In this document: positions 1 through 5,730 of the stretch, piece after piece
Numbering within the stretch: the first letter of the stretch is position 1
How the letters are laid out: each line of letters begins with the position of its first letter
Source: an uncultured Allofournierella sp.
GTDB taxonomy: Bacteria; Bacillota; Clostridia; Oscillospirales; Ruminococcaceae
DNA length: 15,097 nucleotides
Reading direction: 5' to 3'
Assembly (NCBI GenBank): GCA_944382705.1
Contig: CALWNE010000054.1
Span: forward strand, 1 to 15,097
Notes under the pieces: generated by a model
What the model saw: the letters and a program-made list of their open reading frames with translations, nothing else
Database searches by the model: none
Told to the model about the DNA's origin: nothing
Made by a program: the position numbers and the translations under genes

Positions 1-39
1 TTCCAGCTGTCCTCGATTTTCTGTGTTCTTTACCAGCAT
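1..39 (-). CDS. N-terminal fragment of a probable IS transposase (IS1182-like), cut by the window edge
   Basis: Only thirteen codons are visible, reading MLVKNTENRGQLE, and the frame runs open off the left edge. The start is supported by an AGGGTG ribosome binding site (46-51) six bases upstream and a TATAAT box on the minus strand (57-62). From memory, N-termini of IS1182-family DDE transposases in Clostridia often begin with a similar short hydrophilic run before a conserved segment on the theme LVPxDHLxRKI, which would lie outside this window. The identification rests on a very short match and is tentative. It could be another short-leader protein. The two hairpins just upstream would suit an element that blocks read-through into its transposase gene. 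Confidence 0.35.
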   Translation of the reverse strand, partial: MLVKNTENRGQLE

Positions 40-56
40 TTTTATCACCCTACACC

Positions 57-62
57 ATTATA
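57..62 (-). promoter_or_regulatory. Candidate -10 box for the left-edge gene
   Basis: A perfect TATAAT on the minus strand lies 17 bp before the ATG of the left-edge gene. No good -35 hexamer is seen at 16-18 bp spacing, so the promoter may be weak or may depend on flanking DNA. A start about 7 bp downstream would give a very short leader. Confidence 0.3.
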
Positions 63-86
63 CCCCATTTTCTTCCATGATACGAG

Positions 87-114
87 AAAAAGGCCGCCTT
101 TTGGCGACCTTTTT
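87..114. terminator. Bidirectional rho-independent terminator hairpin
   Basis: The arm at 87-98 (AAAAAGGCCGCC) pairs with 103-114 (GGCGACCTTTTT) with one mismatch and a TTTT loop. The outer A/T tracts give a run of five U in either direction. In the minus direction it lies downstream of the VanZ-like gene and can end that unit before the left-edge gene. Confidence 0.7.
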
Positions 115-124
115 CGACAGGCTG

Positions 125-158
125 AAATGGCAGAGGAATAATTCCTCTGCCATTTTTT
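125..158 (+). terminator. Perfect 15-bp hairpin followed by a T-run
   Basis: Bases 125-139 are the exact reverse complement of 141-155, so the arms meet almost without a loop. A run of six T (153-158) follows on the plus strand. As a terminator it reads best rightward; on the minus strand only three T follow the stem. It sits 10 bp from the hairpin at 87-114, making a double barrier between the left-edge gene and the VanZ-like gene. Nothing else recognisable was seen between it and 243. Confidence 0.55.
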
Positions 159-243
159 ATTGCAAACTCTGGATTGTTAGCGCCCCCTCTGTAAGCACAG
201 CCTGCCTTGCTTGCGGTGCAAATTAAGGGCAATGCATTAGAGA

Positions 244-720
244 TTACGGCATGGTGCCGGATTTCCTTTGAAAAAGGATGCGATAAACAATCCATCCTGC
301 TAAAATTCCCAAGACATTCAACAGGATATCATCCACATCAAAAGTTCCCAGGCCGGTGGCCAGCTGCACAAACTCCATTGCTGTTATCAGCAGGGTACCA
401 CAGCACAGCACCCAGATGATTTTGTTGGCCGCTTTATAAGCCCAGGGCATAAACAAGCCAATGGGGATAAACGGCAGGATATTGCCCGCTATATTTAATC
501 TTGCCCACCCGGCATTCAGATTCATCATATATTTATGGATGGTGTAGCCTATCTGCAAATTATAGTGGCTCCAAGGCTTTGCGTGCCTGGCCCGTTCCAA
601 CAGCACCTGCCAGGAGCCATTGAATTTTAAAATCACCACAAAAAACACCAAGGCTACATACAACCAAAAAACCATCTTTGCAATGGGGCCATACACACTT
701 AACCCGGTGGACTTTTTCAT
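244..720 (-). CDS. VanZ-like family membrane protein
   Basis: This 158-residue protein has about four hydrophobic segments (about 13-33, 76-94, 100-120 and 131-150). It carries the VanZ-type signature: GNILPFIPIGLFMP at 79-92, E116 and Q119 in the third segment, and the acidic patch FDVDDILLN at 127-135. The family is named after the teicoplanin-resistance protein VanZ, but most members are single-domain membrane proteins of unknown role, so drug resistance should not be assumed. The start is set by AAAGGA eight bases upstream of the ATG. It lies 71 bp downstream of the PF06541-type gene on the same strand with no promoter visible between, so co-transcription is likely. Its message probably ends at the hairpin at 87-114. 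Confidence 0.85.
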   Translation of the reverse strand: MKKSTGLSVYGPIAKMVFWLYVALVFFVVILKFNGSWQVLLERARHAKPWSHYNLQIGYTIHKYMMNLNAGWARLNIAGNILPFIPIGLFMPWAYKAANKIIWVLCCGTLLITAMEFVQLATGLGTFDVDDILLNVLGILAGWIVYRILFQRKSGTMP

Positions 721-791
721 TGATTCATTCCTTTCTTTTACACCTAGCCCGGCAGCAGCCGTTTTTCCGGCCTTGCACGGAGCATTTGGAC

Positions 792-2087
792 TTATTTGTT
801 TACCTTGATGGCATTGGGATAAATGCGACGCATCACTTCATCCCCATAGTGGCTGTCCATAAACTGCTGCCAGGATGCAGCAGCAGGCACCCCTTCGCTG
901 CGCTGGTTGTAGCGCAGCATGGCAAGGCCGCTCACTGCCACATTGGCCACCATAAACACCACCAGCGCCCAGGTGATAACCTTGCCGGCCTTGATTGGAA
1001 TTTTTTCGATCCAGACCGAAAAGTGAGGGTAGATGGCTTTCATCCATACCACAGCGGCAATGCCCCAGAAAAAGCAGTACAGCAAATTGATGCGGCCACC
1101 CAGATTGAAGGGGATTTTGCTGTAATCCCAGAACACGGTGCCAAAGCAAATTTCCGTGAACACGCTGCAAAAATATTCGTATGCGCCACCCAGCAAGGCA
1201 CCCATCAAAAAGAGAAACCGGTCGGATTTATCTTTGTAGCGGTATAGCAGCAGCGTGGCCAGGCTTAACGCAATGCCCCATACCAGGCTGAAGGGGCCCC
1301 ATACCACGCTGCTGCGGCTCATCCAAACACCGCCTGTAATGCGGCAGAAGATGGTTTCGGTTACATCGCCCAAAAACGCACCAACCACAAACAGCAAAAA
1401 CAGCTTGTAAAAGCCAGCCCCCTGGGCAAACACCACCGGCTCTGCTACGGCCTGGGGTTCTTTGCGCTGGGCAATCTGATTTCTTTCCAGACGGCGAATA
1501 GTGGTGTGGGCAATCCAGCCTTGCAGCTTTTGGGTCCAATCGGTAATTTTGCCATCCACCTTTTCCAGCGGAGGGGCAATTCCTGCCCGGCCATAGATGG
1601 CAATCAGTGAGCCAATGGCATCAACCACCGTAAGGGCCACAACCACCCACAGCAGAATTCGGCCACCAGAAGCAGGCAGTTTTTCGTACACAAACAGCAG
1701 CAAAGGCGAGCCCCACTGCACCACAATGGTTCCCAAAATACCCCACAGGATGGAATAAGGCAGGCTTATGTAGCCATCCAGGTTCCATTTTACCTTGGAA
1801 TATTCCCACCAGCGGCCATAATGGGAACGCTCCAGCAGGTGGCCCGCAATCCATTCCAGCACTGTGGAATAAATTGCGCTGAACAAAAACAGAAACAGCC
1901 AGTTCCCCCGCAGTTCCTGCAAACTCATGGAAATCAGGGTGCCCGCCAAACCGTAGAGGGCGCACAGAGGACCATCCAGCAGGCCCCGGTTAACAAAACG
2001 CTTGCTGCGCAGTGCTGCCACCACAGTTTCCAGAACCCAGCCCAGAAAACCGTAGCAAAAAAACAGCCAAAGTGCATGATACAACAT
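792..2087 (-). CDS. Internally duplicated polytopic membrane protein (PF06541, putative ABC-transporter type IV)
   Basis: This 431-residue membrane protein belongs by pattern to the family labelled putative ABC-transporter type IV (CmpB-like); its substrate is unknown. It has an obvious internal duplication. The N-terminal half contains YGFLGWVLET (12-21), WWEYSK (93-98) and NLDGYISLPYSILWG (102-116). The C-terminal half repeats these as FLGDVTETIF (238-247), WDYSK (320-324) and NLGGRINLLYCFFWG (328-342). A charged, probably cytoplasmic linker (about 171-220) joins the halves. The reading frame could begin three codons earlier at TTG (2094-2096), but AAAGGA would then lie one base from the start. 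At the ATG of 2085-2087 the spacing is ten bases, so that start is preferred. No ATPase gene is adjacent, so ABC transport is not shown. It probably heads an operon with the VanZ-like gene. Confidence 0.85.
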   Translation of the reverse strand: MLYHALWLFFCYGFLGWVLETVVAALRSKRFVNRGLLDGPLCALYGLAGTLISMSLQELRGNWLFLFLFSAIYSTVLEWIAGHLLERSHYGRWWEYSKVKWNLDGYISLPYSILWGILGTIVVQWGSPLLLFVYEKLPASGGRILLWVVVALTVVDAIGSLIAIYGRAGIAPPLEKVDGKITDWTQKLQGWIAHTTIRRLERNQIAQRKEPQAVAEPVVFAQGAGFYKLFLLFVVGAFLGDVTETIFCRITGGVWMSRSSVVWGPFSLVWGIALSLATLLLYRYKDKSDRFLFLMGALLGGAYEYFCSVFTEICFGTVFWDYSKIPFNLGGRINLLYCFFWGIAAVVWMKAIYPHFSVWIEKIPIKAGKVITWALVVFMVANVAVSGLAMLRYNQRSEGVPAAASWQQFMDSHYGDEVMRRIYPNAIKVNK

Positions 2088-2160
2088 AGGCCACAAATCC
2101 TTTCTTTGGCAGGCTATGGGTTTAGACCCAAACCCTGCAAATAAAAATCAGATATCTTTA

Positions 2161-2189
2161 AGTATAGCGGAAAGATTTTGAAATGTATA
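2161..2189 (-). promoter_or_regulatory. Candidate sigma-A promoter for the PF06541-type gene
   Basis: On the minus strand, a -35-like TATACA (2184-2189) and a -10 TATACT (2161-2166) are separated by exactly 17 bp. The 5' leader of about 70 bases contains a hairpin: GGGTTT (2118-2123) pairs with AAACCC (2130-2135), flanked by a GCAG/CTGC extension. The role of that hairpin is unknown. Confidence 0.45.
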
Positions 2190-2312
2190 CCCATCCCACT
2201 GTTGTTTTGATATTTTTACTTTTTAGATGTATCAACCAACATTACAGATAAACTTTTAAATGTTTTTCGATTTTTTTACAAAAAGTTCCTTTTTTCTTAT
2301 TTTAGCCGGGTG

Positions 2313-2318
2313 TATACT
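2313..2318 (+). promoter_or_regulatory. Candidate -10 box upstream of the structured leader
   Basis: TATACT, preceded directly by TG, lies about 10 bases before the first stem of the leader at 2321-2409. The -35 position holds only a T-rich tract (2290-2295), so the call is weak. It is divergent from the leftward promoter at 2161-2189. The remaining 2190-2310 is AT-rich with no gene or clear motif. Confidence 0.3.
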
Positions 2319-2320
2319 TA

Positions 2321-2422
2321 TTATGTAAGCCGCTGGAGTTGATGGTGAACCTCTTTCCGTTCACCTCATCCCCCCTGAAAAGCGGCATAAGGTCGCTTTT
2401 CAGTATGCCAAATTCTCATGCC
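2321..2422 (+). ncRNA. Structured 5' leader with competing stems (unassigned riboswitch-like element)
   Basis: Several perfect complementary blocks are packed into about 100 bases before the Cys-rich small gene. GCCGCT (2329-2334) pairs with AGCGGC (2381-2386), enclosing the hairpin GGTGAAC (2344-2350)/GTTCACC (2359-2365). Alternatively CTGAAAAGCG (2375-2384) pairs with CGCTTTTCAG (2394-2403), ten perfect base pairs, which would break the enclosing stem. A third option pairs GGCATA (2384-2389) with TATGCC (2404-2409). Mutually exclusive folds next to a ribosome binding site are typical of cis-regulatory RNA. I could not match it to a known riboswitch class. It may also be an independent small RNA or chance pairing. 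Confidence 0.4.
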
Positions 2423-2438
2423 GAAAGGAGCCGTTTTT

Positions 2439-2636
2439 ATGATACCGTGTCATGCAACCTGCCCCCGTTATTATGAAGGCTGCCATAAAACCTGCCCGGA
2501 ATGGAAGGAACGCCAACAGGCATTTCGCAGCGAGCAGCAGGCAAAAACTCTTTGGCTGAAACAACAAAATGAGGTATGCACCACGGTGCTGCGCCAGTAC
2601 CGCGCCATGAATCCTGTGCGGCCATTCCATTACTAA
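2439..2636 (+). CDS. Small Cys-rich protein with duplicated CHxTCP motif
   Basis: This 65-residue soluble protein is of unknown function. The N-terminal 22 residues hold CHATCP (4-9) and CHKTCP (15-20), giving four Cys and two His in a compact duplicated arrangement that could bind zinc or an iron-sulfur cluster, or form disulfides. The rest is a charged, Gln-rich probable helix (about 21-58) with one more Cys (47) and an aromatic end. Similar tiny CPxxxxxCHxxCxxY/W proteins are, from memory, common hypotheticals in Clostridia. The frame also has an upstream ATG at 2418, but AAAGGAG (2424-2430) lies inside that extension and eight bases before the ATG at 2439, so the later start is chosen. 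A structured leader precedes it and a strong terminator follows, so it looks like its own transcription unit. Confidence 0.75.
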   Translation: MIPCHATCPRYYEGCHKTCPEWKERQQAFRSEQQAKTLWLKQQNEVCTTVLRQYRAMNPVRPFHY

Positions 2637-2651
2637 TTTTATTTTAACAGA

Positions 2652-2731
2652 CGCAAAGCAACCCAACCCTTTACCAAGGATTCCGAGCCTGTAAACACTT
2701 GCAGGCTCTTTGGGTAGCTTTGCGCTTTTTT
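2652..2731 (+). terminator. Large two-tier rho-independent terminator
   Basis: An outer stem pairs CGCAAAGC (2652-2659) with GCTTTGCG (2717-2724), extended by ACCCAA/TTGGGT. An inner hairpin pairs GAGCCTG with CAGGCTC around 2685-2707. Six T follow (2726-2731). It ends the Cys-rich small gene and separates it from the transglutaminase-like gene. Confidence 0.8.
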
Positions 2732-2749
2732 GTTGCTTTGTGGTACAAT
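2720..2749 (+). promoter_or_regulatory. Candidate promoter for the transglutaminase-like gene
   Basis: TACAAT (2744-2749) makes a good -10 box, 55 bp before the ATG. TTGCGC (2720-2725) at 18 bp spacing is a possible -35, lying inside the descending arm of the preceding terminator. The -35 is weak. Confidence 0.4.
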
Positions 2750-2804
2750 AGTGCATACATTACGCAAGCTTTCTGCTTGGATTTTTTGCACAAAAGAGCA
2801 ACCT

Positions 2805-3809
2805 ATGCAGCCTTATTACTACCAAACGCTTTCCCGGCCTCTCCAGGCAGCGTACCATGCTATTTGGGAGGGGCTTCGCAGCTATTCTGTCTCCTTTCCT
2901 GTTCCCCGATTGGAGGGTCGGGTTCTGGGAGATTTATTTTTGCAGGTTCGGCTGGATCACCCTATGTTGTTTTATGCAGACCATTTTGTGTACCGCCACT
3001 ACCCTCATGCCGACCATGTACTTATGGAGCCCCGGTATTGGCTGGAAAAAAAGAAGGTGCCCGAGCTGCAAAAAGCCATGGAGTCCCGGCTGGAAAAGCT
3101 GGTACGCCCCTGGCAGAATCTCCCCCCTGCCCAGCAGCTGGAAGCAATTCATGATTTTATCTGCACCCAGGTCCGGTACGATAAGCTGAAAAAGCCCTAT
3201 TCTCACGAAATTACCGGCCCTTTAGGCCACGGCATCGGTGTGTGCGAGGGAATGGCCAAAACCGTGAAGGCCCTGTGCGATGCGCTGGGTATCTGGTGTA
3301 TGGTGGTCATATCCGGTGCAAACCCCGAAGAAGGTGTTAAATACCGCCATGCTTGGAACATTGTGCAGCTGAACGGCCAGTACTACCACCTGGATGCAAC
3401 CTTTGACCGTTCTCTCAGCCGTGACGGCCTGATTCGATACGATTATTTTAACCAATCCGATGCAGCCATCTTTCGGGATCACGAACCTCTGGTTTTTCCG
3501 GCACCTGCCTGCACCTGCTCCAAAGGGTTTTATTACACCAGCCATAAACTGGCCTTTGGCAGTTTGGAAAAGGTACAGGACCGGGCTTTGCAGGCCATGC
3601 GCAAGCAAAAACTCCTGGTATTTTACTGGAGCGGCAATCGAAACAGCACCCAACTGGAACAGCTGATTGCTCTTTTGCAACAGACCGCCGCCCAAAAAGG
3701 GCAGTACCCAACTGTGCGCTACAACCCCTGCCAGTGGGTGTTTGCGGTGCAATTCAGCCAACATTCAGCGCAGCAGCAAATCTGTGCCGAGCAGGGCACC
3801 GATGGTTGA
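2805..3809 (+). CDS. Transglutaminase-like superfamily protein
   Basis: This 334-residue protein has a transglutaminase-like (papain-fold) core. The presumed catalytic triad is visible: Cys147 in GIGVCEGMAKTVKALCDALG (144-163), His182 in KYRHAWNIV and Asp197 in YYHLDATFD. The preceding HDFICTQVRYD (116-126) is the usual lead-in segment of bacterial members. These domains act as cysteine proteases, peptidases or amide-forming enzymes; the substrate here is unknown. No signal peptide or membrane segment is visible, so it is probably cytoplasmic. The C-terminal 100 residues (about 235-334, starting with ACTCSKG) match no family I recognise. The open frame extends 25 codons upstream, but that part overlaps the terminator T-run and promoter. 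AAAAGAG lies six bases before the ATG at 2805, so that start is used. It converges with the TDT operon. Confidence 0.8.
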   Translation: MQPYYYQTLSRPLQAAYHAIWEGLRSYSVSFPVPRLEGRVLGDLFLQVRLDHPMLFYADHFVYRHYPHADHVLMEPRYWLEKKKVPELQKAMESRLEKLVRPWQNLPPAQQLEAIHDFICTQVRYDKLKKPYSHEITGPLGHGIGVCEGMAKTVKALCDALGIWCMVVISGANPEEGVKYRHAWNIVQLNGQYYHLDATFDRSLSRDGLIRYDYFNQSDAAIFRDHEPLVFPAPACTCSKGFYYTSHKLAFGSLEKVQDRALQAMRKQKLLVFYWSGNRNSTQLEQLIALLQQTAAQKGQYPTVRYNPCQWVFAVQFSQHSAQQQICAEQGTDG

Positions 3810-3961
3810 ATGCCGCCGGGTTTTCCCATGGGCAGTTCCCCAAAAGCAGCGATAGAACCAATGCCTCAGGCTGCAATTGTTATGGTAAGCGGGCCTGCAA
3901 AAAGCCCCCTTGCAACCTGCCGACAGCATCTGTACCGTTATTTATCCTGCCTATACTAGAA

Positions 3962-3997
3962 CAAAGGGCATCTGCCATCACCGGCAGATGCCCTTTG
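3962..3997. terminator. Bidirectional terminator between convergent genes
   Basis: CAAAGGGCATCTGCC (3962-3976) pairs perfectly with 3983-3997 around a six-base loop. The T content after the stem is modest on both sides (TTTGCTTTGATT rightward, TTTGTTCT leftward). It lies between the stops of the transglutaminase-like gene and the TDT transporter gene and can serve both. The rest of 3810-3961 holds no gene I can support. Confidence 0.7.
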
Positions 3998-4020
3998 CTT
4001 TGATTGATTGTTTACCCTGT

Positions 4021-4977
4021 TTATTTAACCGCCTGAGAGGGTTCACCCTGCTTGGAGACTTTCAGCACTGCTACTGCATACCGAACCAGCGTATAAAGTA
4101 CCAGGACAGCGGCTAAAAGCGTTTCCACCCATACCAGCGCCCCTATGAAAGGAATCTGCATTCCAGCAGACTGCAGCCACACAGTTGCTTGTTTTGCTGC
4201 CAGAGGGGTGATAACAAACGGAAAGGTAAAGGCTGCATAGCTTGGATAAAAAGGCAACCGCAGCAATGAGGGCAGCATACACACAACCCACAGATACACA
4301 AGGGTGGATGCAGCCAGCATACCCAACACAAAATACAGGCTTTTTTGCTCCGCTACCTGAAGGTATCCTGCAAGACACAAGCTGATGGGTGCTGCATAAA
4401 TGCACACCAACGGTTTTGCACCTTCGGCCTGCACCGGCACGGTTATGTAACGCCAGGTTACAACTGCCAGCAGAATCACCAAGCAAACAAATGCCAGCCA
4501 CCAAAGCCAGGTACCCCAGGTGGATTGCACCCCAAAGGCTGCCGAGGTAAGGCTTGCCGCTGCAATGCCCACATACACCACAAAATAGCTTGCAAACACC
4601 TTAGGCCACTGCAATTTGGCCAGATATACCAGCCCAAACCAAACCATAATGGCCAGATGGAGAGCAACAGCCACTCCCCACAAAACAGTGGAAATCACAG
4701 CTACGTAGGGCTTCATGTAGGCAGCCAGCAACATGGTAGCCATAGGGAATGTTCCGCCCGCTACGCTGGCCACAGCTGCATCCGAATTGAGCAGTTGCCA
4801 GACCGGCCTGGGCAGGCATACAACCTTCAGCAGTACCAGCAGCCAAATTGCCGCCGCCAGGCCCCCCAATACCATCCGCAAGGTGGGACTATAGCTTTGC
4901 ATCAGATTGCCCAAAGAGAAAAGACCCAGGCTTACTGCGGCAGCGGGCAGCGGCAATCGTTTTAAAAAATCCATCAT
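4021..4977 (-). CDS. TDT-family (SLAC1-like) transporter
   Basis: This 318-residue membrane protein has about ten hydrophobic segments. Family features are the opening LPLPAAAVSLGLFSLGNL (8-25), FPMATML (77-83) and the late FYPSYAAFTFPFVI (243-256). The tellurite-resistance/dicarboxylate transporter (TDT) family includes TehA, the malate permease Mae1, the sulfite pump Ssu1 and plant SLAC1 anion channels. The substrate here is therefore an anion of unknown identity. The gene starts five bases after the stop of the C_GCAxxG_C_C gene; a GAGG inside that gene's end, ten bases from the ATG, can act as its ribosome binding site, so translation is probably coupled. A second ATG follows at once (4972-4974) and could also be used. 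Transcription ends at the hairpin at 3962-3997. Confidence 0.85.
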   Translation of the reverse strand: MMDFLKRLPLPAAAVSLGLFSLGNLMQSYSPTLRMVLGGLAAAIWLLVLLKVVCLPRPVWQLLNSDAAVASVAGGTFPMATMLLAAYMKPYVAVISTVLWGVAVALHLAIMVWFGLVYLAKLQWPKVFASYFVVYVGIAAASLTSAAFGVQSTWGTWLWWLAFVCLVILLAVVTWRYITVPVQAEGAKPLVCIYAAPISLCLAGYLQVAEQKSLYFVLGMLAASTLVYLWVVCMLPSLLRLPFYPSYAAFTFPFVITPLAAKQATVWLQSAGMQIPFIGALVWVETLLAAVLVLYTLVRYAVAVLKVSKQGEPSQAVK

Positions 4978-4982
4978 TGTAC

Positions 4983-5477
4983 TTACGCCTCATCGTCCAG
5001 ATTTTTAATGCCATATTCACGGCATACAATCTGGCCCACCTTCCATGCACACAAACCTGTGTAACCAATGCACTGTTCCTTGTGTTCGCCTTTGCCCATG
5101 TCAAATTCTCGGGTCAGCACACGGCAGCAAATTGCGTTCTTGCCATTCTCCTTGCGGAACCAATCATGCAGCTCATGGGTAAGCTCCATACACTTTACCA
5201 CAGCCGGGTCCTTGGGTCCAGCCTGCTGGGTGCGGCCAAACAGCATACCCAGTGCCAAAACTCCTCCATTGAGTGCACCGCAGGCACAACCGGAACGGCC
5301 AATGCCCACCGCCATACCCGAAGACATGGCAATCACTTCCTCTGGTACCTGCAACTGAAACACAGTTCGCACCGCTGCCATGAGTGCTTCGCAGCAAAAA
5401 TAGCCATTGCGGTAGTTATCTTCTGCCAGCTGTTGCAGCTGTTTAAGGCTTACTTCTTTTGCAGGAATCTGCATCAT
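4983..5477 (-). CDS. C_GCAxxG_C_C family protein
   Basis: This 164-residue soluble protein fits the family named for its cysteine pattern. Visible are C28-C29 in NGYFCCEA, the core GCACGALNGG (63-72), C117-C118, C136 and C143 in QCIGYTGLCAW, and C152. Family members are small proteins predicted to carry a redox site or metal cluster; some are annotated as putative redox-active or split-Soret-like proteins, but biochemical function is generally unproven. The ribosome binding site AGGAGG lies eight bases before the first of two adjacent ATG codons, so the start at 5475-5477 is well supported. It is the first gene of a two-gene unit with the TDT transporter, which suggests that the redox/metal protein and anion transport are linked. 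That link is an inference. Confidence 0.88.
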   Translation of the reverse strand: MMQIPAKEVSLKQLQQLAEDNYRNGYFCCEALMAAVRTVFQLQVPEEVIAMSSGMAVGIGRSGCACGALNGGVLALGMLFGRTQQAGPKDPAVVKCMELTHELHDWFRKENGKNAICCRVLTREFDMGKGEHKEQCIGYTGLCAWKVGQIVCREYGIKNLDDEA

Positions 5478-5533
5478 TGTTTCTTCCTCCTTTTATGTTG
5501 CCATACAGCCAATAATCAAATAATTGTTTCGTA

Positions 5534-5565
5534 TTTATATTGCCGAATGATGCAGTTTTTGTCAA
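5534..5565 (-). promoter_or_regulatory. Candidate promoter of the C_GCAxxG_C_C/TDT operon
   Basis: On the minus strand, a perfect TTGACA (5560-5565) is followed 20 bp later by TATAAA (5534-5539). The spacing is longer than the ideal 17, so the promoter may need an activator, or another -10 may be used. The leader to the ATG is about 50 bases. Confidence 0.35.
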
Positions 5566-5590
5566 TAAATATCCATTTATATTGTGTTTT

Positions 5591-5615
5591 TCAATCAACT
5601 TTCGCTATTGATTGA
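5591..5615. promoter_or_regulatory. Possible operator: 8-bp inverted repeat
   Basis: TCAATCAA (5591-5598) and TTGATTGA (5608-5615) form a perfect dyad with a nine-base spacer, about 25 bp upstream of the TTGACA of the minus-strand promoter. Half-site centres are about 17 bp apart, as for a dimeric regulator or activator site. No regulator gene is nearby. The region is AT-rich, so chance is possible. Confidence 0.3.
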
Positions 5616-5643
5616 TTTTTGCGATAAAACGATTGTATCCTGC

Positions 5644-5690
5644 AAAAATCCCCCCACATTCAATGCACACGCCGATGTGGGGGGATTTTT
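5644..5690. terminator. Strong terminator of the pilus operon
   Basis: A perfect 16-bp stem pairs 5644-5659 (AAAAATCCCCCCACAT) with 5675-5690 around a 15-base loop, with U-runs possible in both directions. On the minus strand it lies about 40 bases downstream of the second sortase stop. It insulates the pilus operon from the C_GCAxxG_C_C operon. Confidence 0.85.
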
Positions 5691-5730
5691 TGTGTCAATT
5701 TTAATTGTATCGCTGCCGTTGCGGTGCCTG

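Noticed and set aside
678..1247. A 189-codon plus-strand frame opposite the PF06541-type gene
   Set aside because: It is antisense to a conserved membrane protein, with no ribosome binding site or motif.
2375..2409. H-type pseudoknot between the 2385-2389 loop and 2404-2408
   Set aside because: The connecting loops would have zero length across a 10-bp stem, which is sterically impossible; the pairings can only be alternatives.
2329..2409. Assignment of the leader to the fluoride or glutamine riboswitch class because of GATGG and GTTCACC stretches
   Set aside because: The remaining conserved core bases of those classes are not present in the right order.
2400..2756. A 118-codon minus-strand frame opposite the Cys-rich small gene
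   Set aside because: It spans the large terminator and the start-proximal region of the small gene, without ribosome binding site or recognisable motif.
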